From Nymphaea colorata (Eukaryota > Streptophyta > Magnoliopsida > Nymphaeales > Nymphaeaceae), in the NCBI RefSeq assembly GCF_008831285.2, contig NC_045140.1:11344505-11408504 (forward strand): a DNA stretch of 64,000 bases, read 5' to 3'. This document shows, piece after piece, positions 44,374 to 56,010 of this stretch. The stretch's first letter is position 1, and the number at the start of each line of letters is the position of its first letter. Below the pieces are notes generated by a model. That model did no database searches. It saw only the letters and a program-made list of their open reading frames with translations, and was not told where the DNA came from. Made by a program: the position numbers and the translations under genes.

Positions 44374-46479
44374 AGCCTAATTAGTATGTCTAATAGACTT
44401 GCTATTTGATTATAGTCGAGAATATTCTTCTAGTTCTTTTGATATTAAGTTTATAGTATCTTTTCCTTGTTTTGGCGTGTTTTCATAACATTGAGTGACC
44501 AAAAAGGCAGGGGTGACAATTAATATGTTACGCACATGACTCTATTAATAATTAATCATAGTGCATGAACCTCCGAAAGCTACGCCCATGATAATCAATA
44601 TGTTGCAAACGGTTAAAAGGGAGGCACAAGGGTCGATGAGCAATTAACATGCCTGCTTTAGCCAGGGTTTGGTGACTATGTTTCATAGGCTTAATCATGA
44701 GATCCAGTGCTGATTTCATATCCGTGATAGGCGAAATGCGAACAGTAGATTTTGCAGCTGCAAATTTGAGATCCACATCACGTTACAAAATCATGGATCC
44801 TATCGTTCTCGATCCTGGCCCGGAAAAGTGACTGATTAAGTTTTTCATCAACCAATCATTAATTTTGACAGCCCAAAGTGTCAAACTCATTCATCTCCTC
44901 AATTCCCCAAACCCTTGAAGATATGTGGCTTCACGAGCACTGCATCCTTATTAAGAGAAAATAAGTTGCATGACATGTGGATTTTGATTCGAGAAAGCTA
45001 TCATTTTGGGACATATTATTTCAGTTAAAGGCATAAGCGTAGACCCATCAAAATAAAGGAGTACTTAAGTCTTTGGCTTAGTAGGATATATAGAAGATTT
45101 ATTACACATTTTTGGGTCACTGCCTTTTCCTTAATCCGCTTGACTTGAAAGACTACCAAGTTTGAGTGAGATTCAACTTACGAAGAGAGCTTTCAAATAA
45201 CTGAAAAGGAAACTCACATCTGCCCCAATGCTTACTTAACCTGAAGGAGTTGGGTTTGTCATATACAGTGATGTTTCTTATGAAGAATTAGGTTGTATCT
45301 GAATATGCTGATTGCATATGCACACCAACATCTAATAAAAGAAGAAGAAAATTATCCCACCCATTATTTAGGATTTGCAACTCATATCTCAAATCATAAA
45401 CTATCAAATGTTGTAGCCTAAAATCAAAGGATTCATGCTGAATTCAGTAAGTGAGCCTAGAGCCTGCTGCCAAATAGTTTAGGGCTAGAGTTAGGGAGTT
45501 AGGTCAGAGGGTCTAACCCCATTTGGGCTTTCTACTTGATAAGTTAATGAAAATTTTCACAAGTACAGAAATATCTACCATTTTCAATTTTGTTAAAAGC
45601 AAAATTTGGTGGCATTTGGATGAGATTCAAAATTAGGTTTTTAAGCATAATTTTTTTATCAGTATCGATATGTCTGCTCAGTTAGACACTATGTCTTGGG
45701 TGATATCAGTCCATATCAACCTATTTCTCTTTTTTATTTAGAAAATTAGTTTAAAACATTTGAATATTTTTAGAAAATTTTAAAATATAAATGATTATAT
45801 GTGTTTGATAAGATGTTTATCAATGACCGATAAGAATCGAAATGCTCTAATTTTAATGGTTGCATTACTTTTTGGCCAGTGGGTGCCCAAAATTTTGTTG
45901 CTATTTTTTTTTTCACTTTTGATTTAGTTTTTCTTGCCAAACGTATTTTTTGACACCAAGCAAAGTTTAAAAAACCAGGTTTGAAGCAAATGTTATTTGC
46001 AAAAAACTAATTTATGACCAAAACCTAGTTTCCAATTTTTGTCCTCTGTCAGCCAAAAGGCCAAGTTCTTTATGGTAAATGGTGGTCTTCATAAGATTAT
46101 TTGGGTCAAATAAATTGTTAGTAAAAAAAAAAAAAAATAACCGACATATGTTATATGTACCAACTTTGTCAATAGATAATTGAGCTTCGAGGGTACCTCT
46201 TTAATTTTGCATTTATATATTATTGGGCATAGTTAAAGAGCTCAAACTAATGAGTTGGTTGGATGAAAGGTGTGTTGGTGCACTAGTCACCAGGTTAGTC
46301 GCCGGTAGGCATCGAGTTGCTACTTCGCCCCTTGTGTTGCAAACACAGATGCAATGATGCACTATTTAACATGGAACGCAGGCGCATCCCTGAGTCCTGT
46401 TTGATTTGATGCACGGGAAAAATCCTGTGCATCGGTTGACATTCGTACGGGAAGAAGGAGAAGTTTAACGCGCCGTGTT
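44371..46479. other. AT-rich intergenic DNA
   Basis: No gene, RNA or repeat boundary recognised. The more GC-balanced patch at about 46255-46460 may be an old repeat. Confidence 0.4.
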
Positions 46480-46717
46480 TCCCCCCCCCCTCTCGCTCTC
46501 TCCTTCCACTCCTCTCTCGCTCTCTCCTTCCTCTCCTCTCTCGTTCCTCTCCTCTCTCGCTCTCTCGTTCTTCTCCTCTCTCGCTGCCTGTCCTTTCTCG
46601 ATCTCGCGTTCCTCTCCTCTCTCGCTCCCTCGTTCCTCTCCTCTTTCTCCACCGTCTTCAGGCACCATCTTCAACAGGAAATTTGGGTTTATCCCTCTTA
46701 CCTGCTCCTTTACTCAG
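46480..46717 (+). other. CT-rich leader-like segment ending in a splice donor
   Basis: A run of CTCTC/TTCCTCTC repeats, followed by ordinary sequence and CAG|GTATGC at 46718, resembles the 5' UTR exon of a plus-strand plant gene. The hAT element sits 16 bp into the would-be intron. No confident coding exon follows, so the existence of a gene is only suggested. Confidence 0.25.
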
Positions 46718-46733
46718 GTATGCCTCTCACAAT

Positions 46734-49210
46734 TAGGGCTGTTCAACAAGTCGAGCTACTCGAACTCGACTCGTTTAACTCGACTCGTACGTTTAAACGA
46801 GCTGCTTATTTAGTTAAACGAGTCAAGCTCGAGTTGATGAGCCGACTCGTTTAATTAATCGAGTCGAGTTCGAGTTGATGTGAGGGAACTCGTTAAACTC
46901 GAATCGGCTCGATTATTTAGTAAACCAGTTTTTTTAAAACCGGTTCAAAAAGCGCCAAGGCGGGAAGAATTTTAGGGTTTCTCATATCATTTCCTTTTTT
47001 CGTTTTCGCTCTCTCCTCTCCGAGTCCGACTCTCCCTCTCTCCGTCTCTCGCCTGACGCCTCTCGCCCCCTCGCGCAACTCTCCCGACGATTACCACGTG
47101 GTCTCCTCATCAGTCATCCCTTCACATAAGTCTCCTTCTCTCTCTATCCAAACCGACACCTAAACCCTAATTTTTCTTCTTATATTCCCCCCTCCCTCTG
47201 GGCCGTTTGTTTGATGGTTCTCTCGCTATCTCTGGTTTTATTTCCGTTCAGGAGAAAAATCGAGGTGCTCCGCAGGAATGGATGCACTCTGGTAGGTGAG
47301 TTCGCTTTTTCTGCTACTGGAGTTCCCTTTTATTTTTGAACCTCATACTTGTGATCACGTGGGGATCATCTGGATTTCTTGTTTGAAAAGTTTAAAGGTC
47401 GGTAATGACGTTGAACGCTGTTGAATTTCTTGGTCAGTATCACTAGTAGGTTATTTTTTGTTAGATTAGTGCACTTAGATTATTTGCACGTGCACGTGTG
47501 TTGCTCTCTTTGCTGCCTAAGTTGATAAACAAAATTCTAGAACGTGGAAATCTGATTTCCTCGTTTGTGTTGGAAAGTGGGAGAAGCTGGAAGATGACAT
47601 TCGACCGTAATGCTACTCCAAATTAACCAGTTGGTCCGTTAAATCCCACTCCCCAAAATGCTGATTAGTTTTCCTGATTGGTTCACTCTTCATGTTTTAT
47701 CTTGAATGTTTCCAGATCCCTCATGTTTGTTTTTCTGAAGAATGATTTAATCTTATGCTGATAGTCTTTTAGGCGAGGAAAAAAGGGGAAAATCCTTATC
47801 GGCATCTGACAGGTAGGAATTGATTTAAAGAATTGGGTTTCTCTTAAAGCTGCATTGTGAGTTGTTGAACTGCTTAAAATTCATGAGAAAGATCATAAGC
47901 ACACTTAAAGTTTGGTTCATCAGTTAGTAAGGAACATTTTTATGTATTAGAAGCATCACCAAGGTGTTTTCTGCAAGCATTTTTTTGTTCTTGTCCTGCT
48001 GCTGTTGACATTTATCTGTCTTCTTTTTTGTTCTTGTCCTGCACACTTAAAGTTTGTTATGCAATATGTTGTGTATTTTCCTGCGTGAATCCCTCTGACT
48101 GATGTATAGTATTTTTTTTATCCACCTTATTGGATGTTTTCATGGGTAAGTTTTTGCATTTCTAAGCATCTTTTCTTAATTTTTTTTGTTTGTTCTAAAT
48201 GCAGATCTATTGGACTTTTTGCAGGTTCATTTTTACATTTCTTGCTATTGGGATCGTAGTATGCTTCTGCACACTCTGTGGGCATGTGGTAGCCAATAGC
48301 ATCAACGTCCTCCTTCTTACTTTCGTATCCTTTATTGCTGATATAGAAAAGTTGGCAAACTTCTGTGCTTTTTCCTCTGTTCCCGCTTAGAGCAGATCAA
48401 GCATCATAGGGAGTATCTGCATATAACATCTATTACAGTTGACATGTGTTTCTCAAAGGCACTTATTTGGAAGCATCTAGTGGTTTTACTTGATTGCTGC
48501 TCGTAATAGCTACCAAGGAGATTCCCCAAGTGTATTTCCCTTCTAGATGCTATTCATTATAAAACTTCTGTGGCAATCTGGTTACAGGGACGCATTTGAA
48601 AGGAGCCATATGTGCACAGGTGGGATTTGAAACTGTATTGGTCTTCGGGTTTGTTTCTACAACTATTTGAACAAAATATGTCAATGACAAATTGTTGATT
48701 TGTTGCCTTTTAGGACTCTAACCTGTATAGCATGGATAATGATAAAAAGTTCACTTCTAATGTTGTTTTTAGTTTACATTTGTGTGCAAAACTCCTAAAG
48801 ATATGAGGTTATCCTCAACCTCCTTAAGTACATAGTATTCGTCTGATTATCGTTTATTACCAAAGTCATTTCGTCCATTCGCCGTGGCTGCCTATCATTA
48901 AAAAGAAACTATTCTTGAAAAACTACAGAAATGAGTAATATTAATCGAGCTCACGAGTTCGAGCCTTATCGAGCTTCACGTATTGGAGCCGTAGTCGAGC
49001 TCGAGCTCAACAAGTTAGGATGCAACTAAACGAGCTTAATTGAGCTTAATCGAGCCGAGCTCGAGCTCGACCATTGACTATCGAGTCGAGTTCGAGCCAG
49101 GATAGTCGAGTTATAATCGAGTTCGAGTCGAGTCGAGCTCGTGTCTTATTTAGTCGAGCCGAGTTCGAGCTGACCGAGCTCGGGCTCGACTCGGCTCGTG
49201 TTCAGCCCTA
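46734..49210 (+). mobile_element. hAT-type transposon carrying host-gene-like sequence
   Basis: 2477 bp flanked by a perfect 8-bp duplication CTCACAAT at 46726-46733 and 49211-49218. Ends are inverted: left TAGGGCTGTTCA, right (other strand) TAGGGCTGAACA. Both subterminal regions (about 46750-46925 and 48945-49200) are packed with CTCGA/TCGAG words, the kind of repeated subterminal motif hAT transposases bind. No transposase is visible. The interior instead reads like a plant gene's 5' region: a CT-rich leader with an ACCCTAA-like motif, candidate splice sites, and a membrane-protein exon at 48197-48390. Confidence 0.8.
48197..48390 (+). pseudogene. Tetraspanin-like exon fragment captured in the hAT element
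   Basis: Following TGCAG acceptors near 48204 and 48225, a frame encodes two hydrophobic segments joined by a short Cys/Gly/His-containing loop (IGIVVCFCTLCGHVVANS), then an aliphatic stretch and FIADIE. This layout resembles transmembrane segments 2-3 of plant tetraspanins. The frame ends at a stop near 48390, and the rest of a tetraspanin (large extracellular loop with CCG motif) is not present. Family assignment rests on this short stretch and is tentative. Confidence 0.35.
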
Positions 49211-49218
49211 CTCACAAT

Positions 49219-50600
49219 TCCCCCCCTTTTCACCTCTATCGTGCTCTGCTTGGTGGGTGCCTGCTGTGCTTTTGTTTTTAGGTTACAACTTGGAAGAAAA
49301 CAGTGTTGATGGTGATTGTTTGTTGGTATTTCTTATCTGTTTTTTTGAAGCAGTAAACTGGCTGTTTTGGGCTCAACTTTATATTGCAGAATCCATTTGG
49401 GCGATTGTGTTCGTGGGCTCTGGAATATAAAGCCAAGCCAGAATCCTAATTGCAATGTCTTTTCTTAGGCAGAAAATCATGTTGTACCTTATTAATATAG
49501 CAGCATACTTATGGTCACATTGAGGGGATGATTTGCATGTTGCAGAGCGAGGATTATTGGCTGCAAATGGATCCTGGTATCAGCATCACTGATATGTGGA
49601 AGGCAGAATGTATCATTTTTTTAAGGTGATTGTTATCCTGTTATTTAATGTCGATATTGATCATTATTATTTTGTTAAGTGCTTAACTCTTTCCAGCTGA
49701 AATGATGTGGAATGGGAAGGATAGAATGGAAGTGGATGGGTTTGGCATCGGTGATGTTATCTCACAACCACCACAGCCGCAGACCCCATCTTCTAGTGTT
49801 GTTGAATTGCCACATAGCTCACACGTATCCACGCCAACTAGGAGATGAGTTAAGAGCAAATCATTATGGACCACTTAATGCCTAAATATGCCAGTGAGCT
49901 CCCATTTTGAGTATGACTGCACATAAGTCACTGACGGGCAACCTTGCTGAATGTTTGTTCCAGTAGGTCTCTTTTGGAGCTGATATAAATGGTGGTCAGC
50001 TGGCTGTACAGGTTCTAAAATTCCTTCTTATAGTTTGAAGTTGCATAACGAAAGGTGCAGAAGTTGCATGAAGGCATCCTTGAAACTTCTCAAATTTCTT
50101 TCATTAGATTCAAAACTAACCACTAACAAGGTTGGTAGGCAGCATCACAACTCCATAAGCAAGAACGTGGTTAAATTTACATGCGTGAATGAGACCTACA
50201 GCTCAAAAGGGTTCATGACATGCTCGTTGCATCTTTTTCCTTGGCCATATTTTCTATCAACTCGGGAACGGTGGGTGGGAATGAAGGCTGCAGTTGCTAG
50301 CAACCTGAGAGGAAATGCTGCTTTATCTGCAGCACACCTGAGAGCAAAGGTGCCAACTTTGTCTCTTGTCGCCCTTGGGTGATTTCGACCTGCACTCAAT
50401 TTGTTCTCTCCACCTTGCTGAAATATCTTTGTGATCTTTACCCTCAATGAATTTGCTGGCATGACATGTGATGTAATATATGTCCATCATTTGTATAATT
50501 TTATAGCCTTTTATGTAAATGGAAAGGAACAATTTTCTTGTAACAGTGCTTGTACATTTATGACAGCTATCGTTACGTGCGACCTAGTTTAAGAAGGATA
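49219..50600 (+). other. Possible plus-strand transcription unit, unrecognised
   Basis: Exon-like islands follow good acceptors: after TTGCAG near 49544, and after TTCCAG at 49696. The second gives a frame from 49699 to a stop at 49846-49848, with a Pro/Gln/Ser-rich composition (GDVISQPPQPQTP). I recognise no domain. With the leader-like segment at 46480-46717 this could be a small or non-coding gene interrupted by the hAT insertion, or a gene relic. Confidence 0.22.
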
Positions 50601-50970
50601 TTTATATTTCAAACACTCTTCCATGTTTTCTGCAGCTCTTTGTGCTCATGCTTGTGTGGACATCTTTCTTATTTTCTGGAACCCCTTACCGATTATATAT
50701 GGAGAGTAGATTAATTGATCAAAACATTTTGTCTCTATAATCTATCTGATTGAATCTTCACTTCAAAGGTGCCTCTTGCCAAATCCACGTACTAGATTTA
50801 TTGGTGCTGGGAGTTGCATGCATACTCCTAACGCTCAGTTTGGAGCACTAATGCACTTCGACTTGGATGCATATAAATCGCCCAAATGATGACGATCACT
50901 CTTGATAAGATGACTCACTCCTAAACAACAACTTCTAATGGTAAGGAAAAAAGTCTCTCATATTTTTTAC

Positions 50971-51040
50971 CATGTGCACCAAACACAGTTAATTTTACCT
51001 TTAAAAAACTATCATGTGCACCAAACACAGTTAATTTTAC
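50971..51040 (+). repeat. 28-bp direct repeat, two copies
   Basis: 50971-50998 recurs exactly at 51013-51040 (starts CATGTGCACCAAACACAG), a 42-bp offset. Confidence 0.9.
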
Positions 51041-51629
51041 TCTGCAAAAAACTTCCCTGTAATCAAACAATGTCTCAAATTGAAAAATGATAAAATTTCA
51101 TCTTATATTTTTTTTCAGCATTTTTTTCAATGGTAAATTTACCACGTCAAATTTTTCTTTGCCATCAAACGCCTGAGGCATCAGTGTAGTCATAGACCTA
51201 GGAGGATTAGGAGAGAGCTTTAACTCTCGCCTGCGCCGGGAGTTTTCCCATGCTCACTTGAAACTTTCACTCGCTTTATAGCATGCCAATTGAATTTTTT
51301 GAAAAAAAGGGGTTTGGCTTAAGGTCGTCCATTTTTTTCTCTAAAATGTTTAAATAAAGGGCATCTAATAGAGTTTGTTTCATACTTTTCATGCCACCAT
51401 ATGTACCCTTTTTTCTCTCATTGATGCCCTTGACATCTTACTAATGCAATATGATGTTGACGTAGGTTTTATTTTTTTAATAAGTCTTCGCCATTGGTTC
51501 TAAAAATTTGGACACATTATAAAAAGTCAAGTCTGTCTGATTGTCATGTTTGAAATCCCAAAAATGAACTTTTTTTTGTTCATGTGTTTGGCAGGCTGTT
51601 ACCAATACATTGATGATGTCATATCATCC

Positions 51630-52500
51630 TTTCATTGAAACTTTTGTGAAATGGTACCATCATGGTGAGTTAGTGTTGCCTCCTCAAAACAAGGTTGATG
51701 ATGATGTGAAGTAGGAATTGATGAAATAAATGAGCTAAATGCATTTGCATGTCTTTTAACAAGTGTGATGAGATAGGGAATATCAAAGAGCAAAATGCAA
51801 GTGCTGATGTGAATACAATATTTTTTGTGTGATGCTAATGTAGAAGTATACATGGGTTGCATTTGTAGGAAAAGGTTATATATATATATACTTGTGGTTG
51901 TTTCTGTTCAATGTTTAAAAAAAAAGTTTTAACAACAAATGATTTGATCAAATTTTAGAATTATTTATTGAAGCATTTAGGCAACCAGTCCAACTACCTA
52001 AGTCATACTAGAAAGGCAAAAAAATAATATCAAATGTGGGGTTTAATTACTAGAAGATCGATGTCCATCAAAATAATTGCATGTTATATTAGAATGAGCC
52101 CATACATAAGAAAAATGTGATTTTTGGTGAATAAGTTAGAGGATGATGAAATGCATACATGAGATGGTGCAAGTTCTATAAAATATGTAAAACCTGTATT
52201 GACATTTTGTGACACTTCTCACTGGTATCAAAACTTAAAATATTATGTCTATGAAAACATCAGATGTGATGAGATGACATGATGAGGAGGGTCGTAGTAG
52301 GAATGGAGTTATAAGACATCCCAATTATGCGTAGGCTTAAAGATCTTTTAATGAGTTGTGTCCAACTTTTGCATCAGATAGTCGTAATCTAACAAGTGAC
52401 ATGTTCAATACACTATAGAATTTTTAAGTGTACCATATAATGTTTGGCCAATAAGGTTACTTATATATAACTTATCTTCATGGATATGTATGAAGCAAAC
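51630..52500 (+). pseudogene. Decayed CACTA (En/Spm) transposase remnant
   Basis: Conceptual reading in shifting plus-strand frames gives fragments in the order found in plant CACTA transposases. A piece resembling the transposase-associated domain (FVKWYHHG-like, about 51636-51700) is followed by a TNP2-type region with RHPNYA, SFNELCPTFASDSRN and a YHIMFGQ/PYNLPPW-like stretch (about 52310-52500). Many stops and frameshifts interrupt it and no CACTA termini were found. The rest of 52.5-54.1 kb may be further decayed parts of the same element, but I cannot read them. Confidence 0.6.
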
Positions 52501-54168
52501 ATAAACAATATAGTGAAGTGTTCAACTTTGTGTATGAAGGATATTTATTTTATTTTCATTTCTTACCATTAGTGATATCAAATTCTACATGACACATAGA
52601 CATTTACATGCCAACAAGAAGATCTGCATCAAAACATAAGAAAATAAAACTGCCTGCGAAGGTAGAAAAGAAGAAGTAAAAGAAAGATTTTGTTCAAGAC
52701 GATATCAAAAGAAGATGAAAGAAAAAACAAATGAATAAGTTTTTCCCAAGCCCAAAAATTTCCCATGCAACATGGCTTATAGCTACATTTGTGAAAATTT
52801 TTATCCTGTTAATTTTTTTTTGTTTCATCTAGGTAAAACCCTCTAAAGTTATTCGATGATTTGATTTTGTTTAACAACATCTATTTTACTCATGACAACA
52901 TGGTTCCAATGATATGATTTGGTAACACATTTATTTTCACTTTAGCTAGGGTAAACTTCTAATTGCATTCTTACTTTCCAATGTCTTCTTGAACATGTGT
53001 TATAGTGTGGGGTGAGGATAGTGAAACATTAGGTGATATGTTCGCAAGTAGGTAGCCATCAAAGGGAAACTTATTGTTGTATAGTTCATCTTAGGGGGAA
53101 ACAAATCAGAATGAATCGGTGTGATTCATTTGTTCAAATCATGCTCCTTGTTCTTTTTCATTTCATTTTAAAAATACTGATGCTTGGGCCATACATTTGG
53201 TTTAGTTTCTCATTAACATGGTGTTTGCATCCCTAAAATTTTTTGTTTTTTTTAGAGTGCTCCAGAAAAATGAGATTTTTATTTGAAAATAAAAGAGAAA
53301 GGGACTCGCCCGTCGGTACGAGGATCAACCGTTCCCGGCGCCTTTACCGGGAGTAATCAATCCAAGGGCTATGTTTATTATTGACGCATTTCATTTTGGC
53401 TTAAACATCTTTTCTATATGCAGTATAGAATAATATTGGAAGTTTGATGTTTCAAACTTTTGAAAAAATTCTTGAACAATTGCTTGAGAATGTGAAACAT
53501 TTTGATGAAAACTAGAGTTGGGAAATCTTTTAAATATCATTTGAAAAACTTGAGAATCACTTTGAAGTTATTTTAGTGTTCTCTTAAGACTTTAAGTAGG
53601 CTTGAGATTTTGCTCTAATTCTGTTACCACCTAGTTAGAGCTCCATCTCATCTTTCTTAAATTCTTTTAGAGATGTGTTTGTGCTCATTTGTGATATTGA
53701 GTGGAAGTGAATGCATGGATGCATCAATCCTAAGATGAATGGAAGAAAAATGACTCATTCCTACCACAACATTCATCTAAGGCATTCCTACCATAACATA
53801 CATCTAAGATTTTTGTTTTTATAGTTATCATATATAAGAAAGAAAAGTTTTTGAAAATGGATTGAGATTGTAAATCATAAGCATGAATCCAATATTGGGT
53901 CATTACTTGAGTTGTGGTCTTAATGAAGTCGGTAAATGAAAAATGAAAATATTAAATGGTAAGATATTGGAAGAATGAAAAAAATGAAGGACTACATCCA
54001 AAAAGGGATATAGATAAAGAAAAATATATTGAAAATCATAAAATCACATGTTTTGGAAAAGAAAGATATGTATTTGTATACATATATAAAAGCTTATGAA
54101 AATGATGTTTATATCAAGTAGAGAAGAGAACATCATTTTAGAAAGAGAAAGAGAGATTTTAAAATGGA

Positions 54169-54175
<7 letters not shown>
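52501..54175. other. AT-rich DNA, nothing firm
   Basis: No gene recognised. A short GC-rich island at about 53305-53365 stands out and is unexplained. Confidence 0.35.

Positions 54176-54255
<80 letters not shown>
54176..54255. repeat. Long perfect (TA)n microsatellite
   Basis: About 40 uninterrupted TA units, the longest simple repeat in the window. Poly-Tyr/Ile frames on both strands are artefacts. Confidence 0.97.
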
Positions 54256-54256
<1 letters not shown>

Positions 54257-54928
54257 GTATACGAGAGTTTATCATAGAAAGAAAAACAACAAAGAAAGAT
54301 ATTCATGTGCATGGATACGTATATAACATGTATATACGCATACATTTTCATGAATATGAAAATCAATGAATGATTTGAAAATAGCCGACTTCAAATTTTG
54401 ATATCGGCCGGAATGGAGCTTGGACTCATGCAAGAGCCTAAGCTAAGTCTTCAAGGTCGCATTAGAGAGATTTCTTTTGAAAATGTTTTGGAAAATATGA
54501 TTTATATAAAAACATAGAATGTTATGATTTGGTTTGCCACAAGGCATATATTTCTTCTACCGTTGGGTATGGAAGAAAACAAATCATACAATAAGATGCT
54601 CATTAGGGTTCTTAATGTGATGATTAAAAAGAAATTAACGCGAAATGTCATGCAAATGCATATTAAGATGTACATATTTGTGAGGGTTTCTCCCGGTTAG
54701 ACAAGTCCAACATCAAAAATTAATATGAAGATAAAGAATCCCCAAACCACACTCTCATTCCCACCATACATTCACATATAAATGGAAAACCAAACAACTA
54801 TGCATTGATAATATATAGACAATATTCAAGGAAGGAAAGAGAGAGAGAAAGATGAAAAGAGAAAGATTCAAATAGGAGGGAGGGCATGAAGTAACTATGA
54901 AATGAAAGATTATATCATCTTTGCATAC

Positions 54929-55185
54929 TCCCGGTGCCCTTGAGCATAGCCTCTTGTCTCTAAAAAAAGAGATTGAGTGCTATCTCCTTTGGCCATGGGA
55001 AGAGGAAGATGAGAAGAAAATGAGGAAAGCAAAAGAAGTCTATATTCGAGAAAAGAAAGAACAACAACAACAAGATTATATTTGAGAAAATAAATATCTT
55101 CTCATCCCGGTGCTCTCGAGTATAGTCTCTTGGCTCTAAAATAGAGAGTGAGAGCTATCTCATATGGCCATGGGGAGATGAAGAA
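54929..55185 (+). repeat. Diverged duplication of an approximately 80-bp unit
   Basis: 54929-55010 and 55106-55185 share CCCGGTGC...GAG.ATAG.CTCTTG and TATCTC...GGCCATGGG blocks with many substitutions. Confidence 0.7.
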
Positions 55186-55518
55186 GAGATGAAAAAAAAT
55201 AAAGAATGGAGTGAGGTTTGAATTACATACCTCTAAATGAGAAAGACTTAGAGAAAATGAACACCTTAGCTTGAAGATTCTCTTGAGTGAAGCTCCAAGA
55301 TGATGCTTCCAAGAGGGTTGTAACTTGCTCTAAGTTGGAGAAGAAGAGAAATGAAAAGAGGAAGAGGGAGAGAGAAAGAGCTCAAGAGAAACCCTAAATC
55401 TTCAACTGAGAATACTCTAGGGTTTCTTCCAAGGGCCACTCTTGCCCAAGAAGGGGGAAGTGGGGGGTATTTATATAGGATTTTGGAGTCAAAACCCTAA
55501 ATTTGAATTTTTTGACAT

Positions 55519-56010
55519 AAAAAGACTAAAATCACTATCTGAAATGAGATTTTTTGTCAAAAGGAAGGGCAAATTAGTCTTGTCCACCCAAAAAGACTAA
55601 AATCACCTTCTAAAATGAGACTTTTTGTAAAAAAAAGGTAAATTGGTCTTGCCCAACCAAAAAGACTAAAATCACCCTCTAAAAGGAGACTTTTTGTCAA
55701 AAGAAAGGGCAAATTGGTCTTGTCCACCAAAAAAGACTAAAATCACCCTCTAAAAGGATGTTTTTTTGTCAAAATGAAGGGCAAATTGGTCTTGTCCACC
55801 CAAAAAGACTAAAATTAACCTCTAAAAGGAGATTCTTTGTAAAAAAGGAGGGGCAAATGAGTCTTGTTTACTAAAAAGACCCAAATTACCCTCTAAAATG
55901 AAGTTCTTTATAAAAAAAGAGGGGCAAATAGGTCTTGTTTACTAAAAAGACCAAAATCACCCTCTAAAAGGATGCCTTTTTGTTAAAAAGAAGAGCAAAT
56001 GGGTCTCAAA
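55519..56010 (+). repeat. Minisatellite, about 7 copies of a 71-bp unit
   Basis: Unit starts (AAAAAGACTAAAATCAC) fall at 55519, 55590, 55659, 55730, 55802, 55873 and 55944, spacing 69-72 bp. Each unit also contains TTTTTGT.AAAA and GGGCAAAT.GGTCTTG blocks. Units differ by point changes and small indels, so the array is not fresh. Confidence 0.95.

Noticed and set aside
44552-44776. 74-codon minus-strand frame
   Set aside because: Ordinary composition but no domain, neighbouring exon or repeat context to support it.
46255-46460. Possible tRNA-derived SINE
   Set aside because: Box-like words are weak and no flanking duplication was seen.
51185-51260. SINE-like segment with ACTCTCGCCT shared with 4210-4225
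   Set aside because: Only a short word is shared; no A-box/B-box spacing, poly-A tail or target duplication was found.
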